Shown here in pieces: positions 1 through 6,002 of a stretch of 18,480 bases of DNA. Below the pieces are notes generated by a model. That model had not been told where the DNA came from. It saw only the letters and a list, made by a program, of their open reading frames with translations, and made no database searches. This stretch comes from G020354785 sp964521285 (GTDB taxonomy: Bacteria; Bacteroidota; Bacteroidia; Bacteroidales; UBA10428). The translations under genes were made by a program, and so were the position numbers. The DNA is taken from NCBI GenBank assembly GCA_964521285.1, contig CAZFQS010000041.1, positions 1-18,480 of the forward strand, read 5' to 3'. The first letter of the stretch is position 1; each line of letters starts with the position of its first letter.

Positions 1-2
1 GC

Positions 3-296
3 GGGGATAGACGGTATGAAAACAGAGCGGTTACCCGCATGGTTGCAGAGGAACTGGATGGATGGATACGACGCAGATTACGATTAATCATCTGGAGGCA
101 GTGGAAGAAACCCCGCACCCGATTTAGACGGTTGACAGCCATGGGATACAAATATGTTCATGCCATGAAATGTGCCTATAACGGTCGTGGTGCGTGGTGA
201 AACTCCGGTGCACAACACATGCAATTTTGCTTCCCGAAGAATTACTTTGACAGGTTGGGACTGGTTTCTATGCTTTATTTTATTGTCAGGTACTGA
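3..296 (+). pseudogene. Group II intron-encoded maturase, C-terminal fragment with in-frame TGA
   Basis: The frame runs in from the left edge. It shows the typical maturase (domain X) end: ELDGWIRRRLR, then IIWRQWKKPRTR, then a GYKYVHAMKCAYNGRGAW segment. A TGA at 198-200 ends it there. The same frame continues after the TGA with NSGAQHM and FPKNYFDRLGLVS, which is the normal extreme C-terminus of these proteins (the family usually reads ...WWN.GA.HM...FPK.YFD.LGLVS), up to a second TGA at 294-296. The first TGA therefore sits where the second Trp of the WW pair is expected, a single-base TGG-to-TGA change. No HNH endonuclease domain follows. Losing about 31 residues behind domain X may impair the maturase; reverse transcriptase core status cannot be judged here. 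A sequencing error at this one base is the main alternative. Confidence 0.85.
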
Positions 297-314
297 TTTA
301 TTATTAATTTTAGG

Positions 315-348
315 AACCGCCGTATACGGAACCGTACGTACGGTGGTG
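315..348 (+). ncRNA. Group II intron domain V (catalytic hairpin)
   Basis: A 34-nt hairpin can be folded by hand. CCGCCGTA (317-324) pairs with TACGGTGG (339-346), including one G-U pair, and A316 with U347 extends the stem. TACG (325-328) pairs with CGTA (333-336) around the loop GAAC. The two-base bulge CG (337-338) lies on the 3' side, the hallmark of domain V. The usual 5' AGC triad is not present; CCGC suggests a CGC-type triad, which is known in some introns. The terminal loop is GAAC and not a standard GNRA tetraloop. It lies 18 nt after the original end of the maturase frame, the expected arrangement. Confidence 0.85.
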
Positions 349-350
349 TG

Positions 351-382
351 AGAGGTGTAGGGCGTGAGCCCTACTGCCTACT
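351..382 (+). ncRNA. Group II intron domain VI with branch-point A380
   Basis: GTAGGGC (357-363) pairs perfectly with GCCCTAC (368-374) around the loop GTGA. Below a single unpaired T375, the stem continues with 353-356 (AGGT) against 376-379 (GCCT). A380 is then left unpaired, with 351-352 against 381-382 closing beneath it. A bulged A seven positions from the intron end (counting itself) is the lariat branch nucleotide of group II introns, so the RNA part needed for the second splicing step looks intact even though the maturase frame is broken. Confidence 0.8.
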
Positions 383-415
383 TAATTATTTTGAGGACCT
401 GATTCTATACATTAA

Positions 416-1090
416 ATGAAAAGAAAGCTTGCAAAATATCTTGAAAAATTTGTAACTCAGCATAGAAAGGATTTAATAAATGAGATACTTGAGTACCGCA
501 CCAGATACATAACTGTTGTTCTGGAAGATATATACCAGTCCCAAAATGCAAGTGCAGTATTGCGCACATGTGAATGTTTTGGAATTCAGGATGTCCACAT
601 AATTGAAAATAAAAACAGGTATGAAATAAATCCGGATGTAACACTGGGCGCTAATAAATGGCTTACCCTAATAAAATACAGGGGAAAAGATAAAATTATT
701 AAAACAGCTGTAGACTCCCTTAAATCTAATGGCTACAGGATAGTAGTTACTACTCCGGATAAAAATAACAATCCCCTGGAAGATTTTAATTTGGAAAAAG
801 GGAAAGTTGCAATACTTCTTGGTACCGAATTAACCGGATTATCAGATGAAATATTAAACTTATCAGATGAGGTTTTAAATATACCCATGTTTGGATTTAC
901 CAGAAGCTTCAACATTTCAGTTTCTGCAGCGATAATTCTACATCATCTCATGTCAAAATTAAGAAGTTCAAAAATTAGCTGGCACTTTACAGAACAGGAA
1001 AAACAGGATATTAAGATTAAGTGGCTAAAGGAAAGTATTAAGAAATCTGATATTATAGAAAACTCATTTATTTGCAGGCTAAATAGTTAG
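416..1090 (+). CDS. trmH: tRNA (guanosine(18)-2'-O)-methyltransferase TrmH, SPOUT family
   Basis: It transfers a methyl group from S-adenosylmethionine to the ribose of G18 in the tRNA D-loop. The 224-residue protein is close to the length of E. coli TrmH. All three SpoU/TrmH motifs are present: motif 1 with N44 and R50 (NASAVLRTCECFGI), motif 2 at about 133-143 (ILLGTELTGLS, Glu138), and motif 3 at about 156-172 (IPMFGFTRSFNISVSAA), which forms the knotted SAM site. GANKW near residue 78 also matches TrmH. The short helical N-terminal region (1-30) and basic C-terminus fit the TrmH subgroup and not rRNA-specific RlmB, which has an extra N-terminal substrate domain. The ATG at 416 is the first in frame. 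The gene begins 30 nt after the intron end, so its original promoter region may be separated from it by the intron. Confidence 0.9.
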   Translation: MKRKLAKYLEKFVTQHRKDLINEILEYRTRYITVVLEDIYQSQNASAVLRTCECFGIQDVHIIENKNRYEINPDVTLGANKWLTLIKYRGKDKIIKTAVDSLKSNGYRIVVTTPDKNNNPLEDFNLEKGKVAILLGTELTGLSDEILNLSDEVLNIPMFGFTRSFNISVSAAIILHHLMSKLRSSKISWHFTEQEKQDIKIKWLKESIKKSDIIENSFICRLNS

Positions 1091-1183
1091 ATATTTTTGG
1101 TGCTATGTTTATATGTTTTTTTACTTTTTGATTTATTTTTTTTGTTATATTTGATTAAAATATTAACGCATCTATTTTATTTT

Positions 1184-1191
1184 TATATTTG
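1184..1191 (+). promoter_or_regulatory. Candidate Bacteroidota -7 element upstream of the LytTR regulator
   Basis: TATATTTG matches the TAnnTTTG -7 consensus of Bacteroidota sigma factors and lies 16 nt before the ATG at 1208. A second identical copy is at 1146-1153, with a TTTG at 1127-1130 only 15 nt before it. Neither has an ideally spaced -33 element, and the region is so AT-rich that chance matches are likely. Confidence 0.25.
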
Positions 1192-1207
1192 ACGAAAATT
1201 ATCTAAT

Positions 1208-1909
1208 ATGAATTGTATAATTATCGATGATGATTTAATGTCAAGAAGAATAATTGAAGAATTCGTGAACCGGACAGATCAGTTACACCATCTTAGTTCA
1301 TATGAAAATGCAGTAGATGCAATTAATGCCTTCGGCAGCGAAGAAGATATTGACCTGATATTTCTTGATATTGAAATGCCGGAAATGAGTGGTATTGATT
1401 TTATGGAAACATTAGTAAATCCGCCTCAGATAATAATTATTTCATCCAAAGACAAATATGCCCTTGAGGCCTTCAACTATGATGTTACTGATTACTTATT
1501 AAAACCAATATCATATAGCAGGTTTTTCAAGGCAGTTAACAAGGCAAATGTCAGATTTAAAAATAAGGTTGATACCAAGGAAAATGAAATATTTATTAAG
1601 AAGAATTCAGCCCTTGTGCGGCTGAAATATGAAGAGATCCTCTGGGTTGAAGCACTTGAGAATTACGTAATCTTTAATACTTTTGGCGAGAAATATACTA
1701 TTCACTTTACGATGAAAGCCATTGAGCAGAAGTTACCTTCCAACAGATTTACCCGGGTTCACCGCTCATACATTGTTAATACAAGCAGCATAAATGTAAT
1801 TGAAGACAATTCAGTTATTATAAAAACACATGACGGAAGTAAATCAATCCCAATAGGAAAATCATACAAGGACAAATTAATGGGAGACATTAATCTTATT
1901 GTGAAATAA
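1208..1909 (+). CDS. LytTR-family response regulator
   Basis: This is a DNA-binding response regulator of 233 residues. The receiver domain (1-115) has the acidic pocket D7-D9, the phospho-acceptor D54 in the IFLDIEMPEMSG context, Ser79/Ser80 as switch residue, and conserved K99 in DYLLKP. Residues about 125-230 form a LytTR DNA-binding domain, recognisable from EILWVEALENYV, FTRVHRSYIVN and the end IPIGKSYKD. Family members are usually phosphorylated by a membrane histidine kinase of the LytS/YehU type, but no kinase lies on either side here, so its partner must be elsewhere. It stands alone: 117 nt after trmH and 109 nt before the next gene, in very AT-rich spacers. Its targets cannot be read from the sequence. 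Confidence 0.92.
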   Translation: MNCIIIDDDLMSRRIIEEFVNRTDQLHHLSSYENAVDAINAFGSEEDIDLIFLDIEMPEMSGIDFMETLVNPPQIIIISSKDKYALEAFNYDVTDYLLKPISYSRFFKAVNKANVRFKNKVDTKENEIFIKKNSALVRLKYEEILWVEALENYVIFNTFGEKYTIHFTMKAIEQKLPSNRFTRVHRSYIVNTSSINVIEDNSVIIKTHDGSKSIPIGKSYKDKLMGDINLIVK

Positions 1910-2018
1910 ATTCCTGTTTTATTATTTGATACTACACTTACCTCAAAATACCTTAATATTTAAATGTTATTAATTTTACCATGTTATATTACTAATGTTA
2001 ATATAATAGACATATTTT

Positions 2019-2867
2019 ATGGATAAGTATAAAAATATTGTTATTCTCATCTTGTTCTGGATACCTGCGCCTGGTTTGTTTTCTCAAAATACAGATACAA
2101 CATCAATTCAAGAGTATGAGCAGAAACTGAGCGAATTATTTAATGATATGTCAAAATATAATAATGATATTGAGAAGGAAAAAATAAATAATAAGATAAT
2201 TAAGAAATTTGAACAGTTACTTAGCATTGAAGGAACCTTTTCTTATCCTTTTGATTCACTCAGACATATAGGGAAAATTGTCTCAAAAGATAATAAACTG
2301 AGAATATATACATGGAATCTGCCATATATTAACGGTACACATAAATATTTTGGTTTTATACAGTATTATCCGCCAAGGCAAAAGAGTTTTCTGCTCTATA
2401 AATTAATAGATTACAGTGATGATTATAAATCATCTGAAAATCTTATACTTACTGACACAAGCTGGCTTGGGGCTCTATATTATGAAATAATTGAGAAAAA
2501 ATATGATGGAGATACATATTATACTCTTTTGGGCTTTGATTTTAACAACTTGATGACTGCAAAAAAAATTATTGAAGTACTTTATTTTACAGATGATAAG
2601 GTGCCGGTTTTTGGGAAGCCAGTATTTAATTACAGGAATAAACTTTGTAACAGGATTATTTTTGAATACTCTTCAAAGGTCAGCATGAGCCTGAAATACA
2701 ATGAAGATTTGAATATGATAATTTTTGATCATCTTTCTCCTTCAAAGCCCTCTTACGAAGGTCATTTTATGTATTACGGCCCTGATTTTTCATATGACGG
2801 CCTGGAATTTAAAGATGGGATCTGGTACGAAATACGTGATGTTGATGTTAGAAATCCTTCTTACTAA
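2019..2867 (+). CDS. Secreted hypothetical protein
   Basis: The function is not recognised. The 282-residue product begins with a short basic stretch, a hydrophobic core (about residues 5-22) and a likely signal peptidase I site near GLFSQ-N, so it should leave the cytoplasm. Residues 28-70 are charged and helix-rich. The rest (75-282) looks beta-rich with many aromatic residues, including TWNLPYINGTHKYFGFIQYY, YYTLLGFDFNN and the C-terminal FDHLSPSKP, FYxGPDFSYDG-like stretch (actual YYGPDFSYDG) and DGIWYEI. These remind me of uncharacterised Bacteroidota proteins with the same C-terminal pattern, but I cannot name a domain. It lies 142 nt upstream of htpG on the same strand; no functional link is implied by that spacing. 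Confidence 0.75.
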   Translation: MDKYKNIVILILFWIPAPGLFSQNTDTTSIQEYEQKLSELFNDMSKYNNDIEKEKINNKIIKKFEQLLSIEGTFSYPFDSLRHIGKIVSKDNKLRIYTWNLPYINGTHKYFGFIQYYPPRQKSFLLYKLIDYSDDYKSSENLILTDTSWLGALYYEIIEKKYDGDTYYTLLGFDFNNLMTAKKIIEVLYFTDDKVPVFGKPVFNYRNKLCNRIIFEYSSKVSMSLKYNEDLNMIIFDHLSPSKPSYEGHFMYYGPDFSYDGLEFKDGIWYEIRDVDVRNPSY

Positions 2868-3009
2868 TATTTAGAATTAAATTTTTATTCTGACAATAAT
2901 TACTTATTATTACTTACTTATGACTTATTGGCAGTAATTTTGTTATTGGCATACACTTTGAAAATAAAGATTTTTCAGAAAAATTTATAAAACCTAAAAA
3001 TTCCAGAAT

Positions 3010-5055
3010 ATGCAAACAGGTAAAATAGGAGTAACCACTGAAAATATCTTTCCAATTATTAAAAAGTTTTTATACTCGGATCACGAAATATTTTTAAGGG
3101 AACTTATTTCCAATGCAATAGATGCTACTAAAAAATTAAAGGCAATTTCAAATGTTGGTGATTTTAAAGGTGAACTTGGTGATTTAACAATCAGGGTAAA
3201 GGTTGATAAAAAGAACAGAACCCTGTCAGTTACTGATCAGGGTATTGGGATGACTGCAGATGAAATAGAAAAGTATATAAATCAAGTTGCCTTTTCAAGT
3301 GCTGAAGAGTTCCTGGAAAAATATAAAAATCAGGAAGATGCTATTATCGGGCATTTTGGATTAGGATTTTATTCATCTTTCATGGTTTCTGATAAGGCGG
3401 AAATATATACAAAATCTTACAGAAAAAATGCAAAAGCAGTTAAATGGACCTGCAGCGGAACACCTGAATATACGCTGGAAGATATTGACAGAAAGGAAAG
3501 GGGAACAGAGGTAATTCTTTATCTTGATAAAGATTCCAAAGAATTTCTTGAAGAAAACAGAATAAATGAGTTATTAAAAAAATATTGCAGATTTCTTCCA
3601 TTTGAAATCGCCTTTGGTAAAGAGAAAGAATGGAAGGATGGCAAAGAGGTTGAACTTGATAAAGATAAAATCATAAATGATACAAAACCTCTCTGGACAC
3701 AAAAACCAGCTGATGTAAAGGATGAAGACTATAAAAAATTCTATCGTGATTTATATCCCATTGCTGAGGAACCGTTGTTTAATATACATATAAATGTAGA
3801 TTATCCGTTTAATCTTACCGGTATACTTTATTTCCCGAAAATCAGAAATAATATTGAGATACAGAAGAATAAGATACAACTATACTGCAATCAGGTATAT
3901 GTGACAGATTCGGTTGAAGGAATAGTACCGGAATTTTTAACACTTCTTCACGGAGTACTGGATTCACCGGACATCCCTTTGAATGTATCCAGAAGCTTTC
4001 TGCAAAATGACCAGAATGTCAGGAAAATATCAAGTCATATTACCAAAAAGGTAGCAGATAAGTTAAATGATATTTTTAAAAATGATCGCAATGAGTTTGA
4101 AAAAAAATGGGATGATATTAAACTGTTTATTGAATACGGTATGATGACCGAAGAAAAATTTCATGAAAAGGGCGAAAAATTTGCATTATTAAAAAATACT
4201 GATGGCAAATATTTCACTTTTGATGAATATCAAAAACTTATAAAAGATAACCAGACTGACAGAAATAAAACTCTTATATATTTATATGCTACCAAAGCTG
4301 ATGAGCAATATAGCTTTATTGAAGCAGCAAAGTCCAAAGGTTATGATGTTTTGCTTATGGATGGCCAGATTGATACTCATTTTATAAATCATATTGAACA
4401 AAAATTTAAAGATTCAAGATTCCTGAGGGTCGATTCCGATGTAATTGACAAACTCATCCAAAAAGAAGAGAGCAAAGAATCAAAACTCAATGCTGCTCAA
4501 AAAGAAAATCTTGCTCCTGCATTTAATGGTCAGTTAGCTAATAAAGACAATTACACAGTTATTTTTGAAAGCCTGAGTGAGACTGATAATCCTGTTATTA
4601 TTACTCAATCGGAATTTATGAGAAGAATGAAAGATATGTCCAAGCTGGGAGGGACTATGAGCTTTTATGGAGATATGCCCGATAGTTATAATCTGGTTAT
4701 AAATTCTAATCATCCGCTTATAATTAGAATCGCAGAAGACATGGATAAAAAGGTTGGTGAAAAAATCAATAAACTGAAAGAGGATATTAAACCACAGGAA
4801 GATAGTAAAGCAGAACTGGAAAAAGCTAATAAAGATAAAAAGGAAGAAGAGATTAAGCAGGAAGATAGAGATAAAATTGAAGATTTTGAAAATAAAATAA
4901 AGAAGGGTAAAGAAAAGCAGGATAAGTTGCTTACAGATTACGGAAATAAAAATAAGCTTGTAAAACAACTGACTGATCTGGCTTTATTGGCGAATAATAT
5001 GTTAAAAGGAGAAGATTTAAATAAATTTGTAAAACGAAGTATCGAGCTTATTTAG
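3010..5055 (+). CDS. htpG: Molecular chaperone HtpG (bacterial Hsp90)
   Basis: This is an ATP-dependent cytosolic chaperone that works as a dimer on late folding intermediates. The N-terminal GHKL ATPase domain shows E31, N35 and D38 in ELISNAIDAT, then DQGIGM (76-81) and the lid motif GHFGLGFYSSFMV (from 114), followed by GTEVILYL. The middle domain carries PLWTQKP, the RNNIEIQKNKIQLYCNQVYV stretch and the LNVSRSFLQ segment with the catalytic-loop Arg. The C-terminal dimerisation region is interrupted by a very Lys/Glu/Asp-rich stretch (about residues 580-645), longer than in E. coli HtpG, as is common in Bacteroidota orthologues (681 residues here against about 624). The end, LALLANNMLKGEDLNKFVKRSI, matches the family. 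N-A-I-D replaces the more usual N-A-S-D in the ATP-binding helix, a conservative difference. Confidence 0.97.
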   Translation: MQTGKIGVTTENIFPIIKKFLYSDHEIFLRELISNAIDATKKLKAISNVGDFKGELGDLTIRVKVDKKNRTLSVTDQGIGMTADEIEKYINQVAFSSAEEFLEKYKNQEDAIIGHFGLGFYSSFMVSDKAEIYTKSYRKNAKAVKWTCSGTPEYTLEDIDRKERGTEVILYLDKDSKEFLEENRINELLKKYCRFLPFEIAFGKEKEWKDGKEVELDKDKIINDTKPLWTQKPADVKDEDYKKFYRDLYPIAEEPLFNIHINVDYPFNLTGILYFPKIRNNIEIQKNKIQLYCNQVYVTDSVEGIVPEFLTLLHGVLDSPDIPLNVSRSFLQNDQNVRKISSHITKKVADKLNDIFKNDRNEFEKKWDDIKLFIEYGMMTEEKFHEKGEKFALLKNTDGKYFTFDEYQKLIKDNQTDRNKTLIYLYATKADEQYSFIEAAKSKGYDVLLMDGQIDTHFINHIEQKFKDSRFLRVDSDVIDKLIQKEESKESKLNAAQKENLAPAFNGQLANKDNYTVIFESLSETDNPVIITQSEFMRRMKDMSKLGGTMSFYGDMPDSYNLVINSNHPLIIRIAEDMDKKVGEKINKLKEDIKPQEDSKAELEKANKDKKEEEIKQEDRDKIEDFENKIKKGKEKQDKLLTDYGNKNKLVKQLTDLALLANNMLKGEDLNKFVKRSIELI

Positions 5056-5098
5056 TTTTCATAACTAATAACAATCAATTGTATAAGTCATTTATTCA

Positions 5099-5114
5099 AT
5101 GCTATTGTTAGCAT
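5099..5114 (+). other. Small perfect hairpin before the Mut7-C gene
   Basis: ATGCTA and TAGCAT pair perfectly around a TTGT loop, 11 nt before the ATG at 5126. It is too weak and lacks a T-run, so it is not a convincing terminator for htpG. It could affect translation start or be chance in AT-rich DNA. Part of it (TATTGTTAGC, 5103-5112) recurs inverted at 5878-5887 on the other side of the gene. Confidence 0.3.
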
Positions 5115-5887
5115 ATTAAATAAATATGCCTGTAAACGTAACTTTTCGATTTTATGAAGAATTAAAGGATTTTTTGCCAAAGGGGAAAAAAAGTCAGCCT
5201 TTTACAATTACACTTAACGGGAATCCATCTGTAAAAGATACTATTGAGGCACTTGGTGTCCCTCATACGGAAGTTGATCTGATTTTGGTAAATAGTAAAC
5301 CTGTTGAATTTTCGTACAGGTTAAAAGACAAAGACTATATCTCTGTTTATCCTGTTTTTGAGAGTCTTGATATTTCAGATATTACCATCCTGAGAGATAA
5401 TGGATTAAGAAGCCCAAAATTTGTACTTGACACCCATCTTGGTAAGTTGGCCAGGTACTTAAGACTATTGGGATTTGATACTATTTACAATAACGATTTC
5501 GAAGATCATGAGATTATTAAGATTTCGTTAAATGATAACAGAATAATATTAACCCGCGATAAGGGTATATTAAAAAATAATAATGTGACACATGGTTATT
5601 ATATTAGAAGCCAAAAACCAAAAGAACAGATTAATGAAGTAATCAGAAGGTTTAATTTAGAATCGCTAATTAAACCGTTTACTGTTTGCTCTTTATGTAA
5701 CGGGGAAATAGTAAGTGTCTCAAAGGATTTTGTAATGGGACAATTAAAATCTCTGACCAAAAAGCATTATGACAAATTTTTCATGTGTAGCAGATGTAAG
5801 AAAATATACTGGGAAGGATCACATTATGATAGAATAAAAAATTTTATTGACAGTCTGAATTTTGATACTCATTAAGCGCTAACAATA
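5103..5887. repeat. 10-bp inverted repeat flanking the Mut7-C gene
   Basis: TATTGTTAGC at 5103-5112 is the exact reverse complement of GCTAACAATA at 5878-5887. The arms lie 13 nt before the start and 2 nt after the stop of the Mut7-C gene. The arms are short, and there is no transposase or target duplication visible, so a chance match or a small insertion footprint are both possible. Confidence 0.35.
5126..5875 (+). CDS. Ubiquitin-like/Mut7-C RNase domain protein
   Basis: This 249-residue fusion has two recognisable parts. Residues 1-80 look like the small beta-grasp (ThiS/ubiquitin-like) domain often found before Mut7-C: FRFYEELKDFLP, DTIEALGVPHTEV, and YISVYPVFE at its end. Residues about 97-249 are the Mut7-C domain, a PIN-fold RNase domain named after the C-terminus of nematode Mut-7. 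It shows acidic residues D102 (KFVLDTHLGKLARYLRLLGFDT), D127 (EDHEI) and D145 (ILTRDKGIL), and a four-Cys zinc ribbon made of C188-x2-C191 and C221-x2-C224. Cytoplasmic; the RNA target is unknown. It stands alone, 70 nt after htpG and about 127 nt before the next ATG. Older annotations call such proteins 'PilT/twitching motility', which is misleading. Confidence 0.87.
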   Translation: MPVNVTFRFYEELKDFLPKGKKSQPFTITLNGNPSVKDTIEALGVPHTEVDLILVNSKPVEFSYRLKDKDYISVYPVFESLDISDITILRDNGLRSPKFVLDTHLGKLARYLRLLGFDTIYNNDFEDHEIIKISLNDNRIILTRDKGILKNNNVTHGYYIRSQKPKEQINEVIRRFNLESLIKPFTVCSLCNGEIVSVSKDFVMGQLKSLTKKHYDKFFMCSRCKKIYWEGSHYDRIKNFIDSLNFDTH

Positions 5888-5970
5888 ACCTTTAATAGAT
5901 ATTATCCAGGGTCTATAGAAAATATCCATACTTTGTTGTGTATTTCCAATACAATTGATAAAAAAAATTA

Positions 5971-5978
5971 TATGTTTG
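5971..5978 (+). promoter_or_regulatory. Candidate -7 element for the DUF6057-like operon
   Basis: TATGTTTG fits TAnnTTTG. It would place transcription start near 5985, about 18 nt before the ATG at 6003, which argues against translation starting at the TTG at 5955. No well-spaced TTG/TTTG -33 element is present (the nearest leaves a 13-nt or a 32-nt gap), so this is a weak call. Confidence 0.3.
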
Positions 5979-6002
5979 CTCCTGAAAATCTTAAGATATT
6001 TT

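Larger units (their letters stand above)
1..386 (+). mobile_element. 3' end of a group II intron (5' part outside the window)
   Basis: This is the terminal part of a bacterial retroelement: the C-terminal end of the intron-encoded reverse transcriptase/maturase, directly followed by the conserved 3' RNA domains V and VI. The 3' splice site is placed at about 386 because domain VI has a bulged A at 380 and the tail CTACTTAAT matches the usual bacterial group II ending (bulged A, then about six bases ending in AY). The segment is visibly richer in GC than the flanking genes, as expected for a mobile import. The next gene, trmH, starts 30 nt downstream, so the intron sits in its 5' intergenic region. 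Intron class is not assigned because the 5' RNA domains and the reverse transcriptase core are outside the window. Confidence 0.9.

Noticed and set aside
198..200. TGA read as Trp (alternative genetic code)
   Set aside because: TGA ends other genes in the window at sensible family lengths, so one damaged codon in a mobile element is the simpler reading.
4534..4968. Long open frame on the minus strand inside htpG (144 codons)
   Set aside because: It is the antisense of the Lys/Glu-rich C-terminal region of HtpG, which gives a Phe/Ile-rich fake membrane protein. htpG itself is certain.
5955..6002. Longer start of the DUF6057-like gene at a TTG
   Set aside because: A candidate -7 element lies inside this stretch and the TTG is a rare start, while ATG codons at 6003 and 6018 directly precede the first membrane segment.
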